From Elephas maximus indicus (Eukaryota; Chordata; Mammalia; Proboscidea; Elephantidae), in the NCBI RefSeq assembly GCF_024166365.1, contig NC_064820.1, forward strand, positions 86,318,001 to 86,382,000: DNA of 64,000 nucleotides, in the 5' to 3' direction. A model generated the notes under the pieces. It ran no database searches and was not told the DNA's origin. It saw only the letters and a program-made list of their open reading frames with translations. How positions within the stretch are numbered: position 1 is the stretch's first letter; each line of letters starts with the position of its first letter. Both the position numbers and the translations under genes were made by a program. This document shows positions 36,419 to 49,100 of this stretch, in pieces.

Positions 36419-37914
36419 AATGATATCCCTCGTTCCATATCCTCTTCTGAATTCAGCTTGAATTTCTCACTGTTCCCTGTCGATGTACTGCTGCAACTGT
36501 TTTGGAATTATCTAGAGAAAAATTTTACTTGAGTGTTATAGTAATGATATTGTTTGACAATGTATGCATTCTTTTTGGCCACCTTTTTTGGAATAGGCAC
36601 AAATACGGATCTCTTCCAGTCAGTTGGCCAGGTAGCTGTCTTCCAAATTTCTTGGCATAGATGAGTGAAAACCACCAGCATTGCATGCATTTGTTGAGAC
36701 ATCTTAATTATTATTCCATCAATTCCTAGAGCCTTGTTTTTCACCAATGCCTTCAGTGTAGCTTGGATTTCTTCCTTCAATACCATCATTCTTGATCATT
36801 TGGTACCTCCTGAAATGGCTGAACATCGACCAATTGTTTTTGATACAGTGACTCTGTATTTCTTCTATCTTCTGTTGATGCTTCCTGTGTCCTTCAAAAT
36901 TGCAGCTTGGGGCTTGAATTTTTTCTCAGTTCTTTCAGCTTGAGAAATGCTAAGCATGTCTTCTCTTTTGGTTTTCTAACTCCAGATCTTTGCACATTTC
37001 ATTATACTTTGTCTTCTTGAGCTGCCCTTTGAAATCTTCTGCTCAGCTCTCTTACTTCATCATTTCTTCCATTTGCTTTAGCTACTCTACGTTCAAGTTT
37101 CAGAATCTCTTCTGACATCTATTTTAGTCTTTTCTCTCTTTCCTGTCTTTTTAACAGATTTTTTCTTTCTTCATGTTTGATATCCTTGATGCCATCCCAC
37201 AACTTGTCTGGTCTTTAATTGTTAAATTCATCAGTGTTCAATGCATCAAATCTATTTTTCAGATAGTCTCTAAATTCAGGTGGGATATACTCAAAGTCAT
37301 ACTCTGGCTTTTGTGGACTTTTAATTTTCTTCATCCTCAACTTGAACTTGAATATGAGCAATTGATGGTCTGTTCTGCAGTTCACCCCTAGCCTTGTTCT
37401 GACTGATACTGAGCTTCTCCATTGTCTCTTTCCACAGATGTAGTCTGTTCGATTCCTGTGTTTTCCATCTGGTGAAATCCACATGTATAGTTGCCATTTA
37501 CGTTGTTGGAAAAAGGTATTTGGAATGAATAAGCTGTTGGTCTTGCAAAATTCTATCATATGATCTCCAGTGTCATTCCTATCACCAATGCCATATTTTC
37601 CAACTACTTATCCTTCTTCTCTACTTCCAGCCTTCAAATTCTAATCACCATTAATTACCAATGCATCCTGATTGCCTGTTTGATCATTTCAGACTGCAGA
37701 AGTTGGTAAAAAAAAATTTTTCTTTTTAAAAAATTTCTTCATCTTTGGCATTAATGGTTGGTGCATAAATTTGAATAATAATTGTATTAACTGGTCTTCC
37801 TTGTAGGTGTGCACGTTATCCTACCACTGACAACGTTGTACTTCAGGAGAGATCTTGAAATGTTCTTTTTGATGATGAATGTGACACCATTCTTCAATTT
37901 GCCATTACTAGCAA

Positions 37915-38050
37915 AAAAAAAAAATGCAACATATAGTGACCCTATAGGACAGAGTAGAACTGCCCCATAGGGTTTCCAAGGAGCAGCTAGTGGATTTGAA
38001 CTTTTGGTTAATAGCCTGAGCTCTTAACCATTGCACCATCACGGCATTCC
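37915..38050 (-). mobile_element. AFROSINE copy inside the RTE LINE
   Basis: Antisense copy: 'catatagtgaccctatagga' to 'cattgcaccatcacggcatt', with a T/A-rich tail at the left. Confidence 0.9.
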
Positions 38051-38207
38051 TGGCATAGCAGACCATATAATTATTTGATTCAAAATGGCCAGTACCAGTT
38101 CATTTGATCTCACTAATACCTAGGATATTGATCTTTATGCATTCCATTTCATTTCTGATGACTTCTAATTTTCCTAGATTCATACTTCGTACATTTCATG
38201 TTCCTTG

Positions 38208-38292
38208 GAAATCCTGTGGGGCAGTTCTACTCTGTCCTGTAATGTCACGATGAATCAGAATTGACTCAACTGCAACGGGTTTGGTTTTTTTT
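38208..38292 (+). mobile_element. AFROSINE 3' half inside the RTE LINE
   Basis: Sense 3' half: 'tggaaatcctgtggggcagt' to 'actcaactgcaacgggtttg', with a T tail. The head is missing. Confidence 0.85.
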
Positions 38293-38929
38293 TTGGTTCC
38301 AACCTGTGGGGCTCAACTTCTGGCATTATATCAGACAATGTGCCACTGCTATTCATAAGGTTTTCACTGGCCAATTTTTTTTTTTTAAACTACATCACCA
38401 GGTCCTTCTTCCTAGCCTGTCTCAGTCTGGAAGTTCCGCTAAAACCTGTCCACCATGGGTAACCGTGCTGGTATTTTAAATACCAGTAGCATAGCTTCCA
38501 GCATCACAGCAACACTCAAGCCACTACGGTATAACAAACTGACAGTTGAGTGATGGAGGCATCTTTTAGGAAGCTCATTACCTTCAAGGTCTGGAGGATT
38601 TTTTTGCCTTTAAAAATTTTCCCCACATCTGACCTAGGAGTACTCTTTCATGATATTTACACCAAATTCTGATATTCCTATAGTACTGACTTTAAACTTT
38701 CCTCTTAAAAAATTATGGGGTACACTGCAAAGTGTTCTTCATTCAGTTATAAAAATAAATACTGAGCACCAACTATGTACCAGGCAACACACTAGATAAA
38801 GAGAATACAATATAAGAAACTGATCACACAATTCATTATGTAATTACAATTTTGAAAAGTGCCATAAGGAAATAGTCATAAGCATACAATATAGAATTTG
38901 GTCTAGTTTTGGAGGGCTTTAGAAGACTC

Positions 38930-39150
38930 CTTGTTGTTACCTGCCATCAAGTCTGCCTCCAACTCATGCCAACCCCATGCAAGACTGTGTTAATCTAGAA
39001 GCTCTGCTGAAACCTGTTCAGCATCATAGCAACTCACAAGTCTCCACTGACAGGCGGGTGGTAGCTGTGCTTGATGTGCCTTGGTGGGAACTGAACCCTT
39101 GTGTCCCCCGTGAAAGACGTAAATGCTACCATTGAATCACTACTGCCCTC
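38930..39150 (-). mobile_element. AFROSINE/RTE-related fragment
   Basis: 'gttgttacctgccatcaagt' then 'ccaactcatgccaaccccat' is the shared RTE/SINE tail in antisense. The rest ('ggtgggaactgaacccttgt') resembles a further SINE head but is diverged. Confidence 0.5.
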
Positions 39151-39159
39151 TTGGAAGAC

Positions 39160-39925
39160 TTACATACTTGAGAATAAAATGTTCAAAGACTTGAATAGTG
39201 AGTGGAAATTGGGAGAAGAAAAAGAGTATCAAACAAACAGAACAGCTCATGTAAAGGGCCAGGAGTGATAGTAAAGTACATATGGCATTTGAGAAACTGA
39301 GGGAAGCTGCCCACAATTAGGGTTAAAAGAAGAGGTGGAGAATTGGGTAAGCCAAGACTGGTGGAGTTGGCAGGGACAGAAGAGGAAAGGCCTTAATATC
39401 ATGTTAAGTAGTTCAATTTTCTTCCTGAACAATGGGAAACTCTGGAAAAGTTTACAGCAGGAGAGGAATGATCTGATTTGTATTCTAAAAAGTTCATTTG
39501 GCTGCAGCATGGAGAATGGGTATGCTGGGTAGGGCAAAAATGGACGCCAAGACCAGTTGCAGCAGGAGCCCAGGTGAGAAATGATGCAAGCTGGGGAAGA
39601 TGTGGCAGTAGAGATAAAAAGTATTGGGCAAATATTTAAAAGGTAAAATGCATCGAGCAAAATGAGGGGGCAGGAATGATGGGCCTGGTGCACTGGGTGG
39701 ATGTGATAATACCATTTTTTTCACTGGACACAACTGATAGGGGACTCCATCTGGGAGGGGATGGGGAGATAATGAACTCAGTACAGGAGTCGAGGATTCT
39801 TCACTCGTGTGAAATTTCAACTGACTGCTCAACCAGCATTGGGCAGGAAGACTGAGGCACTGCCCACTCCCCCCCACTCCCCCGGGCTCCAAATGCTCTT
39901 TTCTGGCTTGTGTCACACTGATCCA
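39160..39925. repeat. Possible ancient repeat upstream of ZCCHC9
   Basis: The block 'ggagaggaatgatctgattt' with 'ttcatttggctgcagcatgg' has the form of an old LINE- or LTR-like repeat that also shows at 56600-57300. The family is not identified. Confidence 0.3.
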
Positions 39926-39929
39926 CTCC

Positions 39930-40210
39930 CACTTTTGTCTTGTCTCTTCCCGGAATGCCCTCAATTCCCTCCTTCCGCCAATTCCACCAGAATTTTTCTT
40001 TTCGTTTTTCCAAGCCCAGTTCAAACGTCTCTTTCTTAGGGAAGCCTTTCCCGGAATCTCACCCCACTGATCCCACAGAGCAATTATTTTTTTCTCCCGT
40101 CTGTCTCGCCAACTAAGCTGTTAGCTCCTAGAAAGCACAGATTGAGCCTTCTTCCCATCTGTGTCCCCGACGTCCAACGCAGCACCCTTCAAACGTTAGA
40201 CGCTCCACAA
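39930..40210 (+). repeat. L2 3' end fragment
   Basis: 'aagcccagttcaaacgtctc', 'agggaagcctttcccggaat' and 'ccaactaagctgttagctcc' are in sense L2 order, directly before the CpG island. Confidence 0.7.
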
Positions 40211-40239
40211 ACTTCCATTCAGCTACGTTTAGCCATCCA

Positions 40240-40960
40240 AAGGCCGATCCGGGCCCCCAACCGCCCGCCTCCAAGCGTCGGCCCGGGTTTGATCTGCCGG
40301 AAGTGACGTGCTCTCAGGGACAATGTGTTTCCGGTCCAGAGTGCCGACGTTGCTGCGGGGACGCGGGCTTCTCTCGCTTGCTAACTCTCCTGCTCTGGAG
40401 GATTCAAGCGCGGTAAGAAGCTGCGCGCGGCGTAGCACAGTGGGCGACCTGGGCACCTCGATTCGCTGGGGACCCCTCATTCCTTCTCTGGGGCTTGCCG
40501 GGACTGTCTGTGGGATGCGTGGGAGGGCAGAGGAACTGGATGCGGAGTTTCCTGGGGTCCCGGCGCCAGGTGGGGCTGGAGTGCCGGGGTACGCTGCTGG
40601 CCGAAGGCGCCCACGGAGGAGAACGGCCTCAGCTGTTAGGCGCTGGCTGCTTGGGCCGGCGCGTCCAGCCCCACTGAAGCCTGGCGCGCGGGTGGGCCTG
40701 GCCGACCTGCGCCCTTTCACCTCACCCTCTTGAGACCCAGATCCTGCCCTTCCCACCTATTCGGGGGAACGATGATCCACTTCCTCTTGAACAGTGCCCG
40801 TCCCACTGTGACAGTCACAGAATCTTCAGCGCCAAGTGTACGCGCGGTGGGTGAAGTGGCGTGCAACGTCTTACCCCAGTTCATTGGGTCGCGCCTTAGC
40901 GTGTGTTGAGGGGCCGTGTTTCGTGACCTCTCGGTGGGCAGCAGCTGGGGCTTTGATGTT
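40240..40960 (+). promoter_or_regulatory. ZCCHC9: CpG-island promoter of ZCCHC9, probably bidirectional
   Basis: A GC-rich, CpG-dense stretch is unlike the AT-rich surroundings. CCGGAAGTGACGTG at 40297-40310 joins an ETS-type (CCGGAAGT) and a CRE-type (TGACGTG) site. A second, inverted ETS site TTCCGG is at 40329-40334. No TATA box is seen. In human, the antisense transcript CKMT2-AS1 starts divergently near this gene, so this island may serve both directions (inference). Confidence 0.85.
40320..40412 (+). other. ZCCHC9: ZCCHC9 non-coding first exon (approximate start)
   Basis: A good donor CGCG|GTAAGA at 40413 follows the ETS/CRE cluster by about 100 bases. The start is inferred. The exon is taken as 5' UTR because the recognised protein begins in the next exon. 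Confidence 0.65.
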
Positions 40961-41239
40961 GATTGGTGCCCGGGATGCTGCCTCAAAAAGGTGGCAGGTT
41001 GATGATTGAAGGTGATTTGAAACCACTAGATTGAAAGTAGTTTATACCCTGATTAATAAAAGAAAGTCCGTATTTTCACATGACTTTAAACACTTAAATA
41101 TTTTGTTAATCTGCGGGAAAAAGTTGTAACGACAAACTTCAACTTAAAGGACAAGATTTCTGTATAATTACAAATCTACAAATTGTGCTGAGATGGCAGA
41201 CTAGGATGAAGTGACGTGAGAACTTGTTAGGTGAGTGGA

Positions 41240-41697
41240 GATGGTTCCAGTTCGTAAGGACCCCTACAACAGAAGGAAGCACTGCCTGGTCCGGCACCAT
41301 CCTCACAATCATTGCAGTGTTTGAACCCGTTGTTGCAGCCACTGTGTCAGTCCATCTCTTTGAGGGTCTCCCTCTTTTTCGTTGACCCTCTACTTTATCA
41401 ATCATGATGTCTTTTTCTAGGGACTGGTCCCTCTTGATAACATGTCCAAAGTACATGGCTCCATCCCCACTGCTAAGGAGTATTCTACCTGTACTTCTTC
41501 TAAGGCAGATTTGTTCCTTCTTCTGGCAGTCCATGGTATTTTCAATATTCTTCAAAGGCATCAATTCTTCTTCAGTTTTCCTTATTCATTTCCCAGCTTT
41601 CACATGCATATGAGGTCATTGAACATACCATGGCTTGGGTCAGATTGCACCTTATCCTCAAAGTGACATCTTTGCTTTCGAACCCTTTAAAGCGGTT
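41240..41697 (-). mobile_element. RTE LINE 3' fragment
   Basis: Antisense to the same RT C-terminal region seen at 35090-35640 ('agggactggtccctcttgat', 'ttcttctggcagtccatggt'). The frame is decayed. It lies in ZCCHC9 intron 1. Confidence 0.88.
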
Positions 41698-41699
41698 GT

Positions 41700-42665
41700 T
41701 TGATTTTGTGTGTGTGTGTGTGTGTGCTTTAGGTGAAAGTTTAAGGAGCCCTGGTGGTACAGTGTTAAAGCAATTGACTGCTGACCAAAAGTTCGGCAGT
41801 TCGAAACCACCAGCAGCTCTCCTGGAGAAAGATGTGGCAATCCTCTTCCATAAAGATTTATAGCCTTGGAAACCCTATGGGGTTGCTATGAGTCAGAACT
41901 GACTCCATGGCAGTGGGTTTTGGTTTGAGTTTAAGTGAAAGTTTACAGTGCAAATTAGTTTCTCATTAAACAATTAACACACGTAGTGTTCTGTGACATT
42001 GGTTGCCAACCCCACGACATGTCAACACTCTCCCCTTCTCTACCTTGGGTTCCCCATTTCCATTTGTCCAGCTTTCCTGTCTCCTCCTGCCTTCTTATCC
42101 TTGCCCGTAGGCTGGTGTGGCCATACATGATTGAACTGTTACCGTTCGTCTTACAGGCTTTTCTAATCTTTGGCTGAAGGGTAAACCTCAGGGTGACTTC
42201 AGTACTAAGTTAAAAGGGTGTCTGGAGGGGGGGACATACTATCAGGGCTTCTCCAGCCTCTGTCAGACCAATAAGTCTAGTCTTTTTTTTTTTTTTTTCT
42301 GAGTTTGAATTTTGTTCTGCATTTTTCTCCAGCTCTGTCGGAGACCCTCTGTTGTGATCCCTGTCAGAGCATTTGGTGGTGGTAGCCAGGCACCACCTAA
42401 TTGTGCTGGACTCAGTCCAGTGGAAGCTGCGGTCCATTAGTCCTTTGAACTAATCTTTCCCTTGTGTCTTTGGTTTTCTTCATTCTCCCATGCTACAGAT
42501 GGGGTGGGACCAGTAGAGGTATCTTAGATGGCTACTCACAAGCTTTTAAGACCCCGGACACTACTCCCCAAAGTAGGATGTAGAACATTTCCTTCATAAA
42601 CTATGTTATACCAGTTGAACTAGATACCTCCTGAGTCCCCAGCCCTCAGCCCAGTAATGCAGTCT
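41700..42665 (-). mobile_element. L1 3' end, antisense, holding an AFROSINE
   Basis: Reverse complement of the L1 3' UTR at 33225-33905 ('gacatgtcaacactctcccc', 'gatccctgtcagagcatttg'). A (TG)n tract (41709-41726) lies at its left edge. It lies in ZCCHC9 intron 1. Confidence 0.88.
41743..41930 (+). mobile_element. AFROSINE copy, long subtype, with target duplication
   Basis: Sense copy: 'ggagccctggtggtacagtg', 'gagaaagatgtggcaatcct' and 'atgagtcagaactgactcca'. GTGAAAGTTTA occurs just before and just after it, an 11-base target duplication in the L1 tail. Confidence 0.95.
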
Positions 42666-42749
42666 CTCAGGGAGTTTTTTTTTTTTTAAATATCTACGTA
42701 TAGTGAAAAGTGTGATATGGCATATGTCTCTTAGGTTTTTTTTTTTTAG

Positions 42750-43187
42750 TGATGATGAACCACCCATGCTTGTCTTGAAGTTTGCTAAGGTACGTCTGAT
42801 GAAGCCATGACCAGGTGGGCACGAGTTACTACCCAAAACACCAAGAGACCGTTGGCTGCAACATCATGGGAGGATATGAAGAAGGGATCTGTTGAGGGAA
42901 CAAGTCAAAGCCTACCAAAGGGTAAACGTGAAGCCAATAGACTGTCTCTTAAAAATGACACACTCCAAGCAAAACACAAAAAGAACAAAAAGAAGAAAGA
43001 GTACTTAAATGAAGATGTGAATGGATTCATGGAGTACCTAAGACAGAACTCACAGATGGTTCACAATGAGGAGATCATAGCAACAGACAGCCAGAAAATA
43101 AGGGAAGAAATTGCAGTGGCTTTAAAGAAAGACAGTCGACGGGAAGGAAGAAGATTAAAAAGACAAGCAGCAAAGAAAAATGCAATG
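42750..43187 (+). CDS. ZCCHC9: ZCCHC9 first coding exon
   Basis: The acceptor AG at 42748-42749 follows a run of T. A 57-base 5' UTR leads to the ATG at 42807. The donor GTAAGA starts at 43188 after ...KKNAM. The open frame continues into the intron to 43298 but is not coding there. Confidence 0.92.
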
Positions 43188-46100
43188 GTAAGATTGTTAC
43201 TTCTGCCGTGCTATTTATTTTTATGTCTGGAAACTCTATCATTCACACATACACACATCTTAGCAGGGTCTGAATGCTGTTATGTACCAGAGTTATAAAG
43301 CATCTTTATAATACTAGCAGCTACCACTCCTTTGGAAACCCTGGTGGTATAGTGGTTAAGTGCTCTGGCTGCTAACCAAAAGGTCAGCAGTTCAGATCCA
43401 CCAGTCGGCTCTTAGAAACTCTTTGGGGCAGTTCTGCTTTGTCCTGTAGGGTCTCTATGAGTCAGAATCGACTTAACAGCAGTGGGTTTGATTTTTGGTT
43501 TATAGGGCCACTATGAGCTGAAACTGACTTTGACAGCAACGAGTTTGGTTTTTTTCTATGTTCCCTAGGTCCTTGGGTGACACAAATGGTTTGCGCTCAA
43601 CTACTAATCGAAAGGTTGGTGGCTTGAACCCACCCACTGGCATCATGGAAGAAAGGCCTGGCATTCTGCTTTTGTAAAGATTATAGCTAAGAAACCCTGT
43701 GGAGCAGCTCTACACTCTAACTCGGGGGGTCACAATGAGTCAGAATTGACTTGACCGCATCAAGTTTCTGTGCCCCTGAGTGGGGCAAATAGTATTCTCG
43801 GCTGCTAAACTGGTGGAGCTAGGCTACTCAGGTGCCTCTGAAGAAAGGCCTGGTGATCTACTTCAGAAAATCAGCCATTGAAAACCCTGTGGAGCACAGT
43901 TCTGTCTAACACACGTGGGGTTTCTGCATCCAATCGGCTTGACAGCCACTGGTTTGGTGGTTTTTATATGCCAGGCATTTGGTGTACTGATTAATCACCG
44001 CAACAACCCTGCAAAGATGGTGGCATTACTCCCATATTGTGGATGGAAAACACCGAAGCTCAGACAGGTTTAAATAACTTGGTGAAAAGCACTTAGCTAG
44101 CATCAGCTGTGAAATTCAAACCTGGAGTTGGTCTGACTTCAAATTTTAATGTTCTTTACCTTGTCTTCCAATAACTATTTTTCAAATAGCTTTTTTAAAA
44201 ATATCAAAACGATAAAGATTAAACCCAGCAGGCTAAGTGTGTCTTCTGTTGTCTTTTACCCTGAAAAACTGCAGCACAGGAAGGAGAGCTAACTGAATCA
44301 CTTGAGTAGTAGGGCAGAATAATAGAGTTAAAACTTGCGATCTCCCTAGTCGTTGCTCCTTCCCTGATTTTAAACTGGGAGGAATGCTGGAGGCAGCAGG
44401 TTTATTTCTGTAGTGCGGAGCCCTAGATTTTAAACTTTGTTGGATACAGGAAATGAAATCCTTATGATTCTTTCCCTTCTCAAAGTTCACTTCCACAGTC
44501 TTTGAGCAGAGTACTACAGAAGACACAAGACTTTCGTTTATTACACTATTATCTTTTATTAGAATTACTAAATGTAGAGCAATGCAGGCCTAAAACTACA
44601 GCTTCTGTGAATGTGCTTCCGACTATTTGCAGGATTAGCTCTCTGCATTGCCATATTTAAAAATAATTATTTGTAGATAGTACTGGTGAAACGTCATGGA
44701 TAAATTTGAATAAAAAAGACAGTTATTTCTATTTGGATCAGGATAGAGTTATGTTTAGATCTTAAAGTTATGTTTTTAGTCCAATAAGCTAATTTAAAGT
44801 CTAAAGATAATTAGATAATTATATTGACGTAGGTAATATGATGAAATGCATACTACTTGAAAAAGTTTAATATCGTGACATTTTAAGAAGAGCTTTCTAT
44901 TTGTAATTAAGGGTTTTTTTTTGTTTGTTTTAAAGGGAATGCCTTGTAAATAGTATATGGCTTGCTGTAATCTACTTTCAACTCATTTTCTTGCTAATAT
45001 TTTTAATTTCTCATACTAGCACCAGTTTTTAAATGGAAATAAATTGATTAGGCTGTAGACGTTTACCAGGTACCTCTCCACAATACCATCTACATTAAAT
45101 TTTAGGATCACTCAAGAAAGTTGTGTTTGGTGATGGTTAGGCTGTAAAGGTCAAGACAGTGAATCGTCAAGTTAATAGACAGCACCTTGCCCAGGAAACC
45201 AAGATAAATGCATTTTCTTTGCTTGAATCAACTCATTCTAAATGTAAAAATCATTAAAAGAATTGAAAAATAAAAGGCATCATTCTTTTCCAATGTTAGG
45301 AAACCAGAACAAAGGAAAGTGAGGACGTAGTTGCAAAGTATTGCGTATTTTAATGTGTCTGTTTTTTGAAAATGTATGCATACTTTGAAAGATAATGAAA
45401 TGATTAACTGTTTGCTAACCAAGGAATATATATATTTTTTATTTCCAGATTGAATAAAGTAAATTATCTGTCATCTTTGATTATAGCTGCCATTCTCGTT
45501 CATTGTAGTAAGAAAATATATTCTAAATTGCTATGTGGTCTGTAAAGTAACCAAACCATTGTTCATTTTTGGCCAAAAATTTCCTCTTAGACTACATTAA
45601 TCCTTTAAAAGGTAATGTGTGTATATTTTTAAAATAAAACCTCTATTTGTGAGTATCAAAGAATATTAATGTTGTAAAAAAAAAATTAAGGATCTACTTG
45701 ATGTGAAAATATCTTATGATTTTAGTCATAATTTAAATGAAATTATTTGACCCAAATTCATTCAATTATGTGAACTTTAAAACTGCAAATATAATTTTGA
45801 GTGAAAATTTTACAGCCATTGTTTATCTTCTACATCACCACTAATGAAATAGTCCATATTTGCTTCATTCATTTAAGCAATTGCCTCCTACAGAGCCATT
45901 TATAACCTTTTTTCTGAGATTGGTGGGTTTATGCCCTGAGGGTTTTCAAAGGCACTGATGGAAGTGACATTTCTCATTGTTCAGGAATATGTGAAACACT
46001 TTTTTCTGAAAAAGCTAAAATATTGAGAATTTTTAAAAAAGAGTTAGATTATAACTTTAAGATAGGAAAAGCTTTAAAGATGCTTTTGAGAACAGGAATT

Positions 46101-49100
46101 GATGGAGCCAGTGTAGTATTAAACAGTTGTAGGAACTCACCTTTTGTTTTCCCAGGTATGTTTCCATTGTAGAAAACCTGGACATGGGATTGCAGATTGC
46201 CCCGCAGCCCTTGAGAATCAAGATATGGGCACTGGAATATGCTATCGGTGTGGGTCCACAGAGCATGAAATAACCAAGTGCAAGGCCAAAGTAGACCCAG
46301 CTCTTGGTATGTTTTTCTGTCAGCATTTTGTTCAGTTGGTAGGGAAAGTGGCCAAGAAGTAGCCAACGGTTTTTTGTTTTGTTTTGTTTTTCTTGACAGA
46401 GTTTGTTATGAGCATGCCACTTAATGTTTTGAAATTATGAGATTAAATTTTAAATTATGTAGAACAAATACATTTTCTGTGCAAAAATATTTTTAAATAA
46501 TGTGAATAATGTGACTTGGCACATATATAATAAACTTAACAGGAACTGTTGATTCTTACAGGTGAATTTCCTTTTGCAAAATGTTTTGTTTGTGGGGAAA
46601 TGGGGCACTTGTCCAGATCCTGTCCTGATAATCCCAAAGGACTCTATGCGGATGGTGAGTACTGCTACCCTCAGGTATAAAAAAAAATGCTGAGTTATCA
46701 TGCAGAGTTGTGATTTAATTTATTCTCTGCATCAGAATCCTAGCACAAATAGCAAAACCTTGAAAATTTCATAATTTTTATTAAATGTTAGTTGTATGTA
46801 CTGGGCTTTCCAGGCAATGTGATTTGATATATTAATAAATCAGAAAAAAACTAAGGTGTATATTTCAAACTTTTTGTGTTTGCTTCAGCATCATTTGTGA
46901 GAGTATTTTATAAATTTCTACTTAAAACAAACATTATATCGCAAGCTAATATAAGATTTTAAAAATAGTGTTGTGTATTGAATCTCAGCTTAGTGTACCA
47001 TTTTGAGTAGAAGGGCTGGTACACACTACCCTGTCCATGTTTGTCCTGATTTTGTTTCTGAGTTTTTTTTAGTTAATTACCTGGCATGGGATCATGTAAC
47101 TTCTTTATCTTTAGCTCAGCTAACATCTTAAGATCCTGAGTTAAAGTCTGTGATGTTTAAACTTTTAAGGAGGAGATTATCATCTGTTAATATGAATCCA
47201 CACACAGGCCAGTGTGCCTGTGGCTAGTGCCCTGAGGTTCTAGACCCCTCTCAGCTCATGTCCTGGGTTCCCTGGCAAAGCCCAATGGAAAAACATAGCT
47301 TTTTGAGTCAGTCAGACAGGTTATAACCCCAGCACCACCACTCACTAGCTGTGGGACTTTGGCCAAGTTATGTAACTTCTCTCATCCTCAGTTTCCTCAC
47401 TTATAAAATGGCAATGATAAAACAGTATTTCATTGATTCAAAAATGTATATATTTTTCACATTTTAATATCTCTGAAATCAGGATGCATTTTACCATTGG
47501 TTGGTGTCACATAATTGGCAGAATTTTTTTTCTTTCTGAGTGGCATATAAATTAATGATACATTTATAATTAGTGGTATCTTAAATTGATGAATTATGGT
47601 TATTTTCCTGGAAGAGTTATTATGAGAATTAAAATATATTATTTAAATGCCTCTTCTTCTTTGGATTATAAAACAATAAAGAGGCCTGGGCCTGGAAAAT
47701 GCTTATAGGTGCCTTTCAGATGTGAACTTATGAAATAGGCCAGATAACATGGCTAATGAGCAAAGACAACTTTGGACTGTCAGCCAGAATGACTGGATAT
47801 TTAAAAGAGCGCAGCAGGAGAAATCGAGCACACAAAAGTAAGAGTTAAGCAGGCTTATATTCTGTAGGGCCGTTTTTCTAAGTGGCTTGACACTGTGAGA
47901 ATGATCATGATAATGCTTGGCCATTAAGCAGTAGTGTTTGACCATTAAGTGGAAGAGTCATTTTAAAATCACAGTCCTAGAATGTTGCTTAAATCAGGCA
48001 AATAGGTATTTTCATAAAGATTAGGGTGTCTGACAGATAGAAGGCACCTGGAACAAAAGGTCATTTTATTCCTTTCCTGACTGCTCATCCCCATCTGAAG
48101 TGTAGAGCAGAGCAGTGGTTCCTAACTTTTTTGGGGGGCCATGGACCAATTCATGTCAGAAAAGCAGCGACCTTTACTATTGATGATGATGTGAGAATTC
48201 GATATGATAATGAAAGTGCTTTGAAACGTTAAAAGACCTATGTAAGTATGAGGCGATATTTAATTTGTTCTTTTAATAGGTGGTGGCTGCAGACTTTGTG
48301 GCTCTGTGGAACATTATAAGAAAGATTGCCCAGAAAGTAAGAATTCAGGTGAGATCCCTGACCTCCACTTAGAAGGGGCCAGATTAGTATTTCTCCGTGT
48401 GTTTTGTTGTTAATTACTGTCATTGAGGACCATTGATTGTAAGGCAGCCTGTTTTCCCACTGCAGTGATGACTTAATCACTTCACTGTTGACAGCAGACG
48501 CAGTACTGAGTAACTGAGTGTTACCTGCTATTCTCAGTTCGGGGGACATGACCATTAAGCCTTAGAGGAGACTGGTTTTATAAAGCATTTTATTTATAAA
48601 TGCTTATATTTATGAATTAACTAATGAATTTATTAATCTCTAATTAATTACAATAGAGCCAATTCTCTTCCTTACAGAAAAGTCTTAATTCACTAAGAGA
48701 AAATAAAAAATATGAAAATTACTTTCAGTCTGCTTATGATTGAGTATCTTCATATGTGTGTGTGCCTAAAGGATTCAGTGTTGACTGTGATAAATGCTGA
48801 AAATATTAAAAATGCATTATCCATGCAGCATCTGTCCAGTTATTGTCTTCCTAATGAAATACTAGCTGTGGTAGTAAAAAAACTGTATGTTCTGTATACC
48901 TAAGGTGGACTTTAGGAGATGTGGAAACCATTATTGCATTAGTTTATCTGGATTAGAATAACAATAATCTATGTGAAAGAAAGTGAGACAGTAGGATAGT
49001 CCAATAGTGCTTTGTAGGGAAAAAACACATTTCTTTTTATTTCATATAGTCATAGTACTACACAGAATGCATTGCCCATTCGTACTTCCTACCCCTAAAA

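Larger units (their letters stand above)
35070..38580 (-). mobile_element. RTE-type LINE (RTE1-like), near full length but decayed
   Basis: Read on the minus strand, the order is 5' region (38100-38580), endonuclease (37215-37560: FKLRMKK, SPDGKHRNRTDYI), reverse transcriptase (36508-36789: NKALGIDGI, PTDWKRSVFVPIPKK; 36090-36296: FFIDYAKAFNCVD; 35584-35919: GGYADDTTLL), then the RT C-terminus (35273-35626) and a 3' tail at 35093-35140 ending in a T run that is the antisense poly-A. The coding frame is broken into at least five pieces. It is interrupted by a 189-base block (36230-36418) and two AFROSINE pieces. Confidence 0.9.

Noticed and set aside
39494-40024. 176-codon antisense frame upstream of ZCCHC9
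   Set aside because: It overlaps an old repeat and an L2 fragment, is low in complexity and has no recognised motif. It could lie in the antisense RNA but shows no sign of coding.
40308-40733. 141-codon open frame across the ZCCHC9 CpG island
   Set aside because: High GC content lengthens chance frames. It crosses the donor at 40413 and has no recognisable protein character. The antisense frame there is equally long.
43188-43298. Extension of the ZCCHC9 frame past the donor
   Set aside because: The strong GTAAGA donor and the next exon's match to the human protein show this is intron.
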